From positions 2,949,001 through 3,013,000 of the forward strand of contig NZ_CP015136.1 in NCBI RefSeq assembly GCF_001618865.1: 64,000 nt of DNA, written 5' to 3'. Positions 9,544-18,339 of the stretch are shown here, piece after piece. Under the pieces are notes generated by a model. That model had not been told where the DNA came from. It worked only from the letters and a program-made list of their open reading frames with translations, and did not search any database. Position 1 is the stretch's first letter; every line of letters starts with the position of its first letter. The DNA comes from Luteitalea pratensis (lineage in GTDB: Bacteria; Acidobacteriota; Vicinamibacteria; Vicinamibacterales; Vicinamibacteraceae). A program made the translations under genes and the position numbers.

Positions 9544-10824
9544 ATGACGCACGAATTCGCGTTCGAGATGGCGGCCTCCAGCGTGCGCTTCGGCCCGGGC
9601 GTGACTGGCGAAGTGGGCATGGACCTCGTCGACCACGGCGTGCGGCGGGCCCTCGTGGTCACCGACGCCACCGTGGCCCGCCTGGCCCCGATGCACACGG
9701 TGCTCGCGGCTCTGGAAGCGCAAGGCATCGTGGCCGTCATTTACGACCGCGTGCGGGTCGAACCCACCGACGTCTCGTTTCGCGACGCGATCCAGTTTGC
9801 CGGCGAGCACGAGGTCGATGGACTTGTGGCGGTGGGCGGCGGTTCGGTGATCGACACGGCCAAGGCCGTGAATCTCTACACCACATATCCGCCCAGCGAT
9901 TTCCTCGACTACGTGAACGCGCCGATCGGCAAGGCGATGCCCGTGCCGGGACCGCTCAAGCCGCTGTTCGCGATTCCCACCACGGCCGGCACCGGCAGCG
10001 AGACCACGGGCGTGAGCATCTTCGACCTCACGGCGCTGCACGCCAAGACCGGCATCGCGAGCCGGCGCCTGAAGCCCACGCTGGGTCTGCTCGACCCCGA
10101 GAACACGCGCACGATGCCACCGGAGGTGGCGGCGTCGAGCGGCCTCGACATCCTGAGCCACGCCGTCGAGTCGTTCACCGCCATTCCGTACTCGTCGCGC
10201 CTGCGGCCGGATCGCCCTGCCTTGCGGCCGGCGTACCAGGGGTCCAACCCGATCAGCGACGTGTGGTCGCTGCAGGCGCTGCGCCTCGTGGCCGCGTATC
10301 TCGTGCGCGCCGTCGAGGACCCGTCCGACGACGAGGCGCGCGCGCAGATGATCCTCGCGGCGTCCTACGCGGGCGTGGGCTTCGGAAATGCCGGCGTGCA
10401 TCTGCCGCACGGAATGTCCTACCCCGTGTCGGGCAATGTGAAGGACTACCGCGCGCCGGGCTACGCCAGCGACCACGCGCTCGTGCCTCACGGCGTGTCG
10501 GTGATCCTGAACGCGCCGGCCGTGTTCCGCTTCACTGCGTCGGCAAGTCCCGCGCGGCACCTGCAGGCCGCCGAAGCGCTCGGCGCCACCGTGGCCGGCG
10601 TGGTCGCGGCCGATGCCGGACGAGTGCTGGCCGACCGCATCACGTGGTTCATGGAGCGGCTGCGTGTGCCGAACGGCCTCAGCGCTGTCGGCTACTCCGC
10701 CGCCGACATTCCAGCGCTCGTCGAAGGCACGCTGCCGCAGCACCGCGTGACGAAGCTCTCGCCGCGCGCCGCAGGCCCAGACGACCTGGCGGCGCTGTTC
10801 GAGGACGCGATGACCGCATGGTGA
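9544..10824 (+). CDS. Iron-type hydroxyacid-oxoacid transhydrogenase / alcohol dehydrogenase
   Basis: A 426-residue group III (iron-containing) dehydrogenase. The nucleotide-binding region carries GGGSVIDTAKAVN and PTTAGTGSE. Metal ligands are expected in DILSHAVES, HLPHGMSYP and DHALVPHGVS. The total length and the long lid with PVSGNVKDYRAPGYASDHALVPHG match the ADHFE1-type enzyme (EC 1.1.99.24), which couples 4-hydroxybutyrate oxidation to 2-oxoglutarate reduction. Simple alcohol dehydrogenases of the superfamily lack this insertion. The start ATG 9544 fits the family N-terminus. It is a cytoplasmic, stand-alone gene. Substrate preference cannot be proved from sequence. Confidence 0.87.
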   Translation: MTHEFAFEMAASSVRFGPGVTGEVGMDLVDHGVRRALVVTDATVARLAPMHTVLAALEAQGIVAVIYDRVRVEPTDVSFRDAIQFAGEHEVDGLVAVGGGSVIDTAKAVNLYTTYPPSDFLDYVNAPIGKAMPVPGPLKPLFAIPTTAGTGSETTGVSIFDLTALHAKTGIASRRLKPTLGLLDPENTRTMPPEVAASSGLDILSHAVESFTAIPYSSRLRPDRPALRPAYQGSNPISDVWSLQALRLVAAYLVRAVEDPSDDEARAQMILAASYAGVGFGNAGVHLPHGMSYPVSGNVKDYRAPGYASDHALVPHGVSVILNAPAVFRFTASASPARHLQAAEALGATVAGVVAADAGRVLADRITWFMERLRVPNGLSAVGYSAADIPALVEGTLPQHRVTKLSPRAAGPDDLAALFEDAMTAW

Positions 10825-11100
10825 GACGGCGGACCCACCGCGGGACGTGAGGTTCCAACCTTCGGCCTGGCGAACGATGGAGTCCCGTATGAGCTCCGCG
10901 ACGACCTGCGGTTGCTGTAACGGCATCATGTCGTGGTGCTGCGGACGCAGGCACCTCGCATGTCGCCAAAACGACAGGAATTTCCGCCGCTGAACCAGAG
11001 CCGTTATCGTAGTAGTCTGGCGGCGCGGTCGTGTGTTCCGACAGTCGCCGATAAGCGCCGAAGGACGTAGATCTCTCACCGTTTGCTGGGGGCATCGGAA

Positions 11101-11844
11101 TTGACGTTTCCTGCCTACATCCACCTGGGACCAGTGGTCCTGCATCCGCACGTCGCCTTCGAAGCTCTCGCATATTCAAGCGGTTATTACCTTTACCGGC
11201 GTCAGCGACGCAGTGGTGACGTAGTTGATGCGCGCGCACGGTGGTGGATTGTCGGCGCGGCGATCCTTGGCGGATTCATCGGCAGCCACCTGCTGGCCGC
11301 TTTCGAGGAACCGTCCAGGTCTCTGACCCACTGGCCGCAGCTGCGGCTGGTGTTCGGCGGAAAGACGATCGTGGGAGGACTGATCGGCGCACTGCTCACC
11401 GTCGAATGGGCCAAGCGTCTGCTGGGCATTACCGTTGCGACCGGCGACCTTTTCGCGGTGCCGCTGATTCTGGGTATCGGGATCGGACGAATCGGCTGCT
11501 TCCTATCCGGCTTGGACGATCAGTCCTACGGCATTCCCACGGGGCTTCCATGGGGTATCGACCTCGGGGATGGAGTCAGGCGGCATCCCACACAGCTCTA
11601 CGAGATGCTGTTGCTTGCCGGCCTGGGTGGAATGCTGGTCAGTCGATTGGGCCTCAATGCGACGGCCGGTGATCGTTTCAAGTGTTTCATGGTGGCGTAC
11701 ATGGGATGCCGACTGCTCGTGGACGTGATCAAACCGGCTGTGCGGTTTGGCGGTCTCTCGGCTATCCAGTGGACGTGTCTGGCAGTCCTGGTCTATTACG
11801 CACCGCACGTGCCGCGGCTGATCGCTGAGGTTCGCCGTGGCTGA
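11101..11844 (+). CDS. Lgt-like integral membrane protein (diacylglyceryl transferase family)
   Basis: About 247 residues with several membrane helices, homologous to prolipoprotein diacylglyceryl transferase. Conserved elements are GIGRIGCFLSG (family GRxGNF) and RRHPTQLYEMLL (family HPxQLYE). Two residues essential in E. coli Lgt appear lost: the HGG motif reads VGG (KTIVGGLIGA) and the Asn of GRxGN is Cys. It may therefore not be the housekeeping Lgt. TTG 11101 has GGGGG about 9 bases upstream; an alternative TTG lies at 11083. The 3' end overlaps the radical SAM gene by 8 bases, so the two are probably translationally coupled. A role in moving or anchoring a glycerolipid for the Tes-like enzyme is an inference. 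Confidence 0.8.
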   Translation: MTFPAYIHLGPVVLHPHVAFEALAYSSGYYLYRRQRRSGDVVDARARWWIVGAAILGGFIGSHLLAAFEEPSRSLTHWPQLRLVFGGKTIVGGLIGALLTVEWAKRLLGITVATGDLFAVPLILGIGIGRIGCFLSGLDDQSYGIPTGLPWGIDLGDGVRRHPTQLYEMLLLAGLGGMLVSRLGLNATAGDRFKCFMVAYMGCRLLVDVIKPAVRFGGLSAIQWTCLAVLVYYAPHVPRLIAEVRRG

Positions 11845-13270
11845 CCGGGTCCGTCCTTATCTCTTCTACGACGTTGCCGTCTCCATCTGCTCGACGTGCT
11901 ATCGCAAGGTCGAGGGCAAGATCATTTTTGAAGACGGCTCGGTCTACATGCTCAAGCGCTGTCCCGAGCACGGCTCCGAACGCGTGCTCATGGCCGACGA
12001 CGTCGACTACTACCGGCGCTGTCGCGAAGTATTCATCAAACCCCCCGAGATGCCGCTGGCCTTCAACACCCCGGTGCGATGGGGCTGTCCCTACGATTGC
12101 GGGCTCTGCGCCGATCATCAGCAGCACTCGTGTCTCTCGCTGATCGAAATTACGGACCGCTGCAATCTCGAGTGCCCGATCTGTTATGCCGGAAGCGCAC
12201 CGTCGCGGCACGAGTACCGCACACTCGACCACGTGCAGCGAATGATCGATGCGGTTGTTCGTAATGAGGGTGAACCTGACGTGGTGCAGATCTCCGGCGG
12301 GGAACCCACCACTCACCCCGACTTTTTCGCAATTCTGGATCGCGCAAAGGCCGCGCCGATTCGGCACCTCATGGTGAACACGAATGGCGTGCGCATCGCC
12401 AATGACGAAGAGTTCGCCAAGCGCTTGGCCGGTTACATGCCGGACTTCGAGGTCTACCTCCAGTTCGATTCCTTCGAGACGGCGTCGCTGCTCGCGCTCC
12501 GCGGCGCGGACCTCCGTGACGTCCGTTCGCGCGCACTCGAGCGGCTCAATCGCCTGGGCCTCTCTACGACTCTGGTGGTGACGGTGAAGAAGGGACTGAA
12601 CGATGGTGAGATGGGCCGCATCATCGATTTCGCCGTCACTCAGCCCGCGGTTCGCGGCGTCACGTTCCAACCGGTGCAAGCAGCTGGCCGGCTCGGCCAA
12701 TTCAACCCGGCGACCGACCGTGTGACTCTGACGGAGGTGCGCCGCGGCATCCTCGCACAGACCGATCTGTTTCGGCCCGAGGATTTGATCCCCGTGCCGT
12801 GCCATCCCGATAGCCTGGCAATGGCATACGCGCTCAAGGTCGACGGCAATCTGATGCCGCTGACGGGTCTGATCGACCCGCAGGTGCTGATCGAGGGCGG
12901 GCGCAACACAATCGTGTACGAGGGAGACGACGCGGTTCGTGACGGAGTGTTCAGACTGTTTGCAACCAACCACTCGTCTGAGTCGAGCGCCCAGAGCTTG
13001 CGGGATCTCTTATGTTGCCTCCCGCGGCTGGACGCACCTGAAGGCCTTGGGTATCAGAACATTTTTCGCGTCCTGATCATGCAGTTCATCGACGCCTACT
13101 CGTTCGACGTGCGGTCGGTGAAGAAGACGTGCGTGCACATTGTCCATCCGGACGGACGGCTGATTCCTTTCGATACGTACAACTTGTTCTATCGGGACGG
13201 TTTGGAACGATCCAGGCTCGCGCCACTCAGACAGTGGGCGGAGCGCTCGATGATGAAGGAGATGTCATGA
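11837..13270 (+). CDS. Radical SAM enzyme, homologue of archaeal tetraether synthase (Tes)
   Basis: A 477-residue radical SAM protein. The SAM-cluster motif is C109-x3-C113-x2-C116 (DRCNLECPICYAG), followed by the GGEPTTHP glycine motif. Upstream are a CxxC pair (C18, C21), a CPEHG knuckle (C42) and another Cx3Cx2C (C84, C88, C91), suggesting extra metal centres. The C-terminus carries PVPCHPDS and TCVHIVHPDGRLIPFDTYN, which resemble the segments near the extra clusters of MJ0619/Tes. Tes joins two archaeal lipid chains through a carbon-carbon bond. Bacterial homologues are suspected in branched tetraether (brGDGT) or diabolic-acid formation by Acidobacteria. The start is GTG 11837 inside the Lgt-like gene, and the stop overlaps the next gene (ATGA). 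Substrate is inferred. Confidence 0.8.
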   Translation: MADRVRPYLFYDVAVSICSTCYRKVEGKIIFEDGSVYMLKRCPEHGSERVLMADDVDYYRRCREVFIKPPEMPLAFNTPVRWGCPYDCGLCADHQQHSCLSLIEITDRCNLECPICYAGSAPSRHEYRTLDHVQRMIDAVVRNEGEPDVVQISGGEPTTHPDFFAILDRAKAAPIRHLMVNTNGVRIANDEEFAKRLAGYMPDFEVYLQFDSFETASLLALRGADLRDVRSRALERLNRLGLSTTLVVTVKKGLNDGEMGRIIDFAVTQPAVRGVTFQPVQAAGRLGQFNPATDRVTLTEVRRGILAQTDLFRPEDLIPVPCHPDSLAMAYALKVDGNLMPLTGLIDPQVLIEGGRNTIVYEGDDAVRDGVFRLFATNHSSESSAQSLRDLLCCLPRLDAPEGLGYQNIFRVLIMQFIDAYSFDVRSVKKTCVHIVHPDGRLIPFDTYNLFYRDGLERSRLAPLRQWAERSMMKEMS

Positions 13271-13743
13271 AGCGTGTCCTCGCCGTTGTACTGATCGCAG
13301 CACTTGCCACCCTGGCGCTAGGGATCGACGATACCGTGTCAGCGATTCAGAGCGGCGATCAGAAGAAGGCCGACACGCAGCGAGCCGACGTCGCCAAGGC
13401 CCTCGCAGGGATGCAGCGGGGCACGACTGCGACCGTCGAGAACAAGTACGGCATGAAGTTCGACGTCGTCATCGAGGAGATCACGGCTGACAGCGTGACT
13501 GTCTTGCGGCAGATCGGCGACACGACGACCAGCGAAACGATACCGATCTCCGACATCGCGAGGATCAAGAAGAAGAGTCTGAAGAAGATGGGAACGGCAT
13601 CGAAGGTCCTGATCGTGGCGGCAGTGACCCTCGGAGTGCTGTTCGTGGCCGCCTTGACCACGTGCTCTGTCTCCGGGGAGAGTGCTTCGGCTGACGCCAA
13701 TGTCTCCCCGGCGAATGCTTCGGTTGGCGCCGATGCTCGATAG
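13267..13743 (+). CDS. Small hypothetical membrane/secreted protein, third gene of the Tes-like operon
   Basis: 158 residues, starting at ATG 13267, which overlaps the radical SAM stop by 4 bases. It has an N-terminal hydrophobic signal (MKRVLAVVLIAALATLALG), a polar middle with a short beta-rich segment (TATVENKYGMKFDVVIEEI), a basic KKKSLKKMG stretch and a C-terminal membrane helix (VLIVAAVTLGVLFVAALTTC), then a Ser/Ala tail. I do not recognise the family. Its tight coupling to the lipid-type genes suggests an accessory membrane role, which is inference only. Confidence 0.75.
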   Translation: MKRVLAVVLIAALATLALGIDDTVSAIQSGDQKKADTQRADVAKALAGMQRGTTATVENKYGMKFDVVIEEITADSVTVLRQIGDTTTSETIPISDIARIKKKSLKKMGTASKVLIVAAVTLGVLFVAALTTCSVSGESASADANVSPANASVGADAR

Positions 13744-13866
13744 GGGACACCGATCGGCCAAACCGAAGGGGGCGGGGAGGTCGCTGAGCGCGGCACTCCT
13801 GTTCACCATGCTCGGAGATCGTGGCTGACGAGCACTCGCGTGCGAGAGTTCGGATTTGGAGGTCAC

Positions 13867-15054
13867 ATGCTGTTAGAGACGCCCTTTCACGCGCGAACCG
13901 CCCCGTTGATACGGGCGCAGACCTGGCGTCGCTGGGCCGGTCATCAAGTCGCGTCGGCGTATGACCCCCACCCCGATCGCGAGTACGCGGCGATCCGCAA
14001 TGCGGCGGCGCTTTTCGACGTGTCGCCGCTCTACAAGTACCTGATCACGGGACGCGACGCGGCGCGGCTGCTCGACCGCATGGTCACGCGGGACGTGGCC
14101 AGGTGCGCCGTCGGCCAGGTGCTGTACACGCCGTGGTGCGACGCCCACGGCAAGGTGCTCGACGACGGCACGATCAGTCGCCTCGACGAGGGTACGTACC
14201 GCCTGACGAGCGCCGAGCCGAACACGCGGTGGCTGCGGTTGAACGCGCAAGGCATGGACGTGATCGTCGAGGACGTCTCGGCAAAGGTCGGCGCGCTCGC
14301 ACTCCAGGGGCCGTTGGCCCGCGCCATCCTCGAGCAGTTGTCCCCAGCCGACGTCGGCTCGCTCAGGTATTTCCGGCTCGTCCAGACCAAGCTGTGCGAC
14401 GTGGCGGTCACGATCTCGCGCACCGGCTACACGGGCGACCTCGGCTTCGAGATCTGGGTTCCCGCCGAGCACGCCGTCGCCGTGTGGGACGCGCTCATCG
14501 CCGCCGGCACGCCGTATGGCGTCACTCCGGCCGGGATCTGGGCGCTCGACATCGCGCGCATCGAGGCCGGCCTGATCATGCTCGACGTGGACTACTTCTC
14601 GGCGCACCACGCGCTCATCGAAGATCAGAAGTCGACGCCCTACGAGATCAACCTCGGTTGGACCGTGAGCGAGACGAAGGGGCCGTTCAACGGGCAGCGC
14701 GCGCTCCGCGAACACAAGCGGCGCGGCGCAGCGTGGAGCTTCGTCGGGCTCGAGGTGGACTGGGTGTCGTTCGAGCGGCTGCACCACGAGCGCGGCCTCG
14801 CGCCGCACGTGCCGACCATCGCGTGGCGGGCGAGCTCGCCTATCCATCGAAATGGGAAACAGATCGGTTACGCGACAAGCGGAACGTGGTCGCCACTCCT
14901 CAAGAAGTACATCGTGCTCGGTCACGTCGAAGCCGCACACGGCGCGCCGGGCACCGAGGTCGAGCTGGAGATGACCGTCGAGCACCGGCGCAAACGGCCA
15001 CGCGCAACCATTCGCAAGCTTCCCTTCTTCGACCCGCCGAGGAAGCGCGCGTGA
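13867..15054 (+). CDS. GcvT-like aminomethyltransferase-family protein
   Basis: A 395-residue folate-binding protein of the GcvT fold. It starts at ATG 13867 with GGAGG 5 bases upstream. The N-terminal domain has the family fingerprint AALFDVSPLYKYLITGRDAARLL. A middle segment, SRTGYTGDLGFEIW, matches the T-protein folate site, and GIWALDIARIEAG is the usual helix after it. A C-terminal barrel follows (GYATSGTWSPLLKKYIVLG). GcvT relatives transfer methyl or methylene groups from amines or methoxy compounds to tetrahydrofolate. It is not clearly glycine-cleavage T protein, as no gcvH or gcvP is nearby. Two flavoprotein genes follow directly, so a demethylation pathway is plausible; the substrate is unknown. 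Confidence 0.82.
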   Translation: MLLETPFHARTAPLIRAQTWRRWAGHQVASAYDPHPDREYAAIRNAAALFDVSPLYKYLITGRDAARLLDRMVTRDVARCAVGQVLYTPWCDAHGKVLDDGTISRLDEGTYRLTSAEPNTRWLRLNAQGMDVIVEDVSAKVGALALQGPLARAILEQLSPADVGSLRYFRLVQTKLCDVAVTISRTGYTGDLGFEIWVPAEHAVAVWDALIAAGTPYGVTPAGIWALDIARIEAGLIMLDVDYFSAHHALIEDQKSTPYEINLGWTVSETKGPFNGQRALREHKRRGAAWSFVGLEVDWVSFERLHHERGLAPHVPTIAWRASSPIHRNGKQIGYATSGTWSPLLKKYIVLGHVEAAHGAPGTEVELEMTVEHRRKRPRATIRKLPFFDPPRKRA

Positions 15055-15067
15055 AAGTCCACTGACG

Positions 15068-16657
15068 ATGGCCAGCAACCGGTACGACGCGATCATCATC
15101 GGTGGCGGCCACAACGGTCTCGTCGCCGCCGCCTATCTCGCGCGCGCGAAGAAGAGGGTCGTGGTGCTCGAACGCCGTCCGCTCGTCGGCGGCGCGGCCG
15201 TGACCGAGGAGATCTACCCCGGCTTCAAGTTCTCCGTCTTCTCGTACGTCGTGAGCCTGCTGCGGCCCGAGATCATTCGCGATCTCGACCTGCCGGCGCA
15301 CGGACTGCAGATCCTCCCGCTCGAGAGCACGGTGACGCCGCTCGAGAGCGGCGATTACCTCGCCGGGTGGGGCGATGCCGACGAGACACGGCGCGAGCTG
15401 CGTCGCCATTCGCCGCACGACGCCGAGGCGATGGCGATCTTCGGGCGCCTGATGCAGCACATGGCGATGGCGGTGAAGCCGATCCTCAGCATGGTCCCCC
15501 CCGATCCGGCCTCATTGTCCCCCGGAGACCTCAAGGGACTGCTCAAGCTCGGCGGACACTTTCGCTCCCTGGGCGCCGAGCGGTTCCACGCGCTCTACAA
15601 GCTCATGACCATGAGCAGCGCGGATTACCTCGACGAATGGTTCGAGTTCGGTCCGCTGAAGGCGACGAAATCGGCCAGCGGCATCATCGGGACGTTCCTC
15701 GGGCCGCGCTCGCCGGGGTCGGCGTACGTGCTGCTGCACCACTACATGGGCGAGATCGACGGCGCGTTCCGCGCGTGGGGGTTCCAGAAGGGCGGCACTG
15801 GCGGAATCAGTGATGCCATTGCGAGCGCCGCGCGCTCGCATGGGGCGGAGATCCGAACGGACGCGTCGGTCGAGAAGGTCCTCACGAAGGGCGAGACCGT
15901 GGTTGGCGTCGCGCTCGCGAATGGGGACGAGCTCCGCGCGCCGATCGTGGTGTCGGGACTCGACCCGCGCCGGACGTTCATGAACCTGCTCGATCCGCGT
16001 CAGTTGCCGACCGATCTCGTGGATGGCGTGAACCGCTACAAGTTCCGCGGCTCGTCCGGCAAGGTGAATCTCGCGCTCAGCGGTCTTCCCGAGTTCACCT
16101 GCATGAAGCACGACAAGGGACTCATGCTGCGCGCGACTCGAGGCGCATTCTCGATCTCGCCGAGCATCGAGTACCTCGAGCGCGCCTACGACGACGCCAA
16201 GTATGGCCAGTTCTCCAGCAACCCGTACATGGACATCGTCGTCGGCTCGATGATCGATCCCGGCATGGCGCCGCCCGGCAAGCACGTCATGAGTATCTTC
16301 GTGCAGTACGCGCCGTACAACATCACCGGCGGCTGGAACGATGCGACGCGCGACGCCTTCGGCAACGCGGTGATCAAGACGCTGGCGCGCTTTGCGCCGA
16401 ACATCGAGTCGCTGATCCTGCACATGCAGGTGCTGACGCCAGCCGACATCGAGCGCATCACCGGATTGAGCGAGGGCAACATCTTCCAGGGCGAGCTCGC
16501 GCTGCAGCAGTTGTTCTTCCTGCGGCCGGTCCCCGCATGGGCGAAGTACCGCACGCCGGTGCGCGGATTCTGGCAGTGCGGCGCCGGGACGCACCCCGGT
16601 GGAGGGATCATGGGCGCAAGCGGAAGACTCGCGGCGCTGGAGATCCTCGGCGCGTGA
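15068..16657 (+). CDS. PYROXD2/phytoene-desaturase-like FAD oxidoreductase (first copy)
   Basis: A 529-residue flavoprotein. The N-terminal Rossmann motif is DAIIIGGGHNGLVAAAYLA, followed by VVVLERRPLVGG. The C-terminal FAD motif is GFWQCGAGTHPGGGIMGASG. The fold is that of phytoene desaturases and amine oxidases, and the closest known pattern is the PYROXD2 group. Carotenoid genes are absent nearby, so carotenoid desaturation is unlikely. It lies 13 bases after the GcvT-like gene and overlaps the next flavoprotein by 4 bases, so the three form an operon. The two flavoproteins resemble each other throughout, pointing to a tandem duplication with divergence. Oxidation of an amine or unsaturated substrate is inferred. 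Confidence 0.85.
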   Translation: MASNRYDAIIIGGGHNGLVAAAYLARAKKRVVVLERRPLVGGAAVTEEIYPGFKFSVFSYVVSLLRPEIIRDLDLPAHGLQILPLESTVTPLESGDYLAGWGDADETRRELRRHSPHDAEAMAIFGRLMQHMAMAVKPILSMVPPDPASLSPGDLKGLLKLGGHFRSLGAERFHALYKLMTMSSADYLDEWFEFGPLKATKSASGIIGTFLGPRSPGSAYVLLHHYMGEIDGAFRAWGFQKGGTGGISDAIASAARSHGAEIRTDASVEKVLTKGETVVGVALANGDELRAPIVVSGLDPRRTFMNLLDPRQLPTDLVDGVNRYKFRGSSGKVNLALSGLPEFTCMKHDKGLMLRATRGAFSISPSIEYLERAYDDAKYGQFSSNPYMDIVVGSMIDPGMAPPGKHVMSIFVQYAPYNITGGWNDATRDAFGNAVIKTLARFAPNIESLILHMQVLTPADIERITGLSEGNIFQGELALQQLFFLRPVPAWAKYRTPVRGFWQCGAGTHPGGGIMGASGRLAALEILGA

Positions 16658-18201
16658 AATACGATGCCATCGTGATTGGCGCCGGCCCGAACGGCCTCGT
16701 CGCCGCGACGACGCTGGCGCAGCACCGCAAACGCGTGCTCGTGCTCGAGAGCGCGCTGGAGATCGGCGGCCACATGCGGACCATCGAGTTCGCGCCCGGT
16801 TTCCGCTCGCCACTCAACGAGGACCACGGTTGGATTCCGCCCCGCGTCCGCTCGATCGTCGGGGAATTCAAGGGATTGACGCAGGTTCCACTCGAGGTCT
16901 CGATGACCGTGGCCGGCGCAGACGGCGCGCGGCTCACGTTGCACTCGAGTCCCGAGAAGGCCGCCGCGGAGATTCGCGCCCACTCGGATCGCGACGCGGC
17001 GCGGTGGCCGGCATTCGTCGCGCGCCTGCAGAGGTTCGCCGGGATTCTCGCCGAGCTGTATCAGCTCACACCGCCGGACATCGACACCCGATCGGTGGGT
17101 GAGGTCCTTCCGCTCGTCGGTATCGGACGCAAGCTGCGCGCGCTGGGCCATGCGGACATGATCGAGTTCCTGCGGGTGCTGCCGATGTCCGTGCAGGACC
17201 TCCTGGACGATGCCTTCGAGAGCGAGCTGCTCAAGGCCGCCGTCGCCGCGTGCGCGATTCGCGATCTGCAGCAGGGCCCGCGCTCCGGCGGCACGACGTT
17301 CAACCTGCTGCACTACATGGTGGGCGCGCCGCAAGGCTCGGTGCGGGGACGAGATCGCTTTCTCGAAGCTCCCGACAGCTTCGTGAAGGCCGTCGCCGGC
17401 GCCGCCCGCAAGCGCGGTGTCGAGATCCGCACGGGAGCGCCGGTCGTTCGCATCGACGTTCGCGATGGCGCCATCGCGGGCGTGGTCCTCGAGGGCGGCG
17501 AGGAGATCGCCGCTCCGCGTGTCATCTCCACCGCCGACCCCAGCCGGACGATGCGGATGGTGGATCCCGTGTGGCTCGATCCCGACTTCATGCTCGGCGT
17601 CAGGAACGTCAAGTTCCGCGGGTGCACCGCGTTCGTGTTCTTCGCCGTGGATGCGGAAGTCGCCGGCAAGGTCGATCACTCGACGCCCGCGACGATCAGC
17701 CTCACGGCGGACACCGCGACGCTGGAGAAGGCGGCCGACGCGGCCAAGTACGGCGAGTGGTCCGCCGAGCCCCATGTCGAGTTCTTCATTGCGTCACAGC
17801 GCTGGCCCGGGCTCGCTCCGGACGGCAGGCACGTCATTACCGCGCGCGTGCAGTACGCGCCGTACCACCTCAAGGGCGGGTGGAGCGAGGCCAGGACCGC
17901 GGCTCTCCGGGACAAGGCGACGGCCGCGATCGCACGCCTGGTCCCGGGATTCGAGTCCGCCATTCGCCATCGCGCGGTCCTCACGCCGCGCGACGTCGAG
18001 GAACGTTTCGGCGTCACCGAGGGCGCGCTCACGCACGGCGAGATGACGCTCGATCAGATCCTCTTCATGCGGCCCGTGCCGGGCTGGGGCAAGTACAGGA
18101 TGCCCATCGATGGACTCTTCATCGGCGGCGCGGGTGCGCATCCCGGGCCGGGGATCCTTGGCGGCGCGGGGTATCTCGCCGCGCGCGCTGCACTGCGGTA
18201 G
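16654..18201 (+). CDS. PYROXD2-like FAD oxidoreductase (second copy)
   Basis: 515 residues, starting at GTG 16654, which overlaps the previous stop (GTGA). The dinucleotide-binding motif DAIVIGAGPNGLVAATTLA starts at residue 3, so upstream extension is unlikely. The C-terminal motif GLFIGGAGAHPGPGILGGAG mirrors that of its neighbour. Shared segments such as FMRPVPGWGKYRMP and FLRPVPAWAKYRTP show that the two are paralogues. They might form a heterodimer or act on successive intermediates, but nothing in the sequence decides this. It is the last gene of the GcvT-flavoprotein operon. Confidence 0.85.
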   Translation: MKYDAIVIGAGPNGLVAATTLAQHRKRVLVLESALEIGGHMRTIEFAPGFRSPLNEDHGWIPPRVRSIVGEFKGLTQVPLEVSMTVAGADGARLTLHSSPEKAAAEIRAHSDRDAARWPAFVARLQRFAGILAELYQLTPPDIDTRSVGEVLPLVGIGRKLRALGHADMIEFLRVLPMSVQDLLDDAFESELLKAAVAACAIRDLQQGPRSGGTTFNLLHYMVGAPQGSVRGRDRFLEAPDSFVKAVAGAARKRGVEIRTGAPVVRIDVRDGAIAGVVLEGGEEIAAPRVISTADPSRTMRMVDPVWLDPDFMLGVRNVKFRGCTAFVFFAVDAEVAGKVDHSTPATISLTADTATLEKAADAAKYGEWSAEPHVEFFIASQRWPGLAPDGRHVITARVQYAPYHLKGGWSEARTAALRDKATAAIARLVPGFESAIRHRAVLTPRDVEERFGVTEGALTHGEMTLDQILFMRPVPGWGKYRMPIDGLFIGGAGAHPGPGILGGAGYLAARAALR

Positions 18202-18339
18202 ATCTGAAGAGGATTCACCTCCGCGCCGATCGCGGTTCGCCGATCTATTGCACCGGATCGGACTTCCGCAATGACCTCCAGCGCGGGCGTCGATACCCCC
18301 ATGGCTTCTTCCCTTTGCCATTGCGCCCGGCCGCGCCGA

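Noticed and set aside
9280..11151. A 623-codon open frame on the minus strand
   Set aside because: It lies antisense to the well-supported iron-type dehydrogenase gene and has the Arg/His-rich composition typical of a shadow frame in GC-rich DNA.
15512..17775. Long minus-strand frames opposite the two flavoprotein genes
   Set aside because: They are antisense to two clearly recognised FAD enzymes and show no protein-like motifs.
15068..18201. Carotenoid biosynthesis by the two desaturase-like proteins
   Set aside because: No phytoene synthase, cyclase or GGPP synthase is nearby, and the sequences fit the PYROXD2-like group better.
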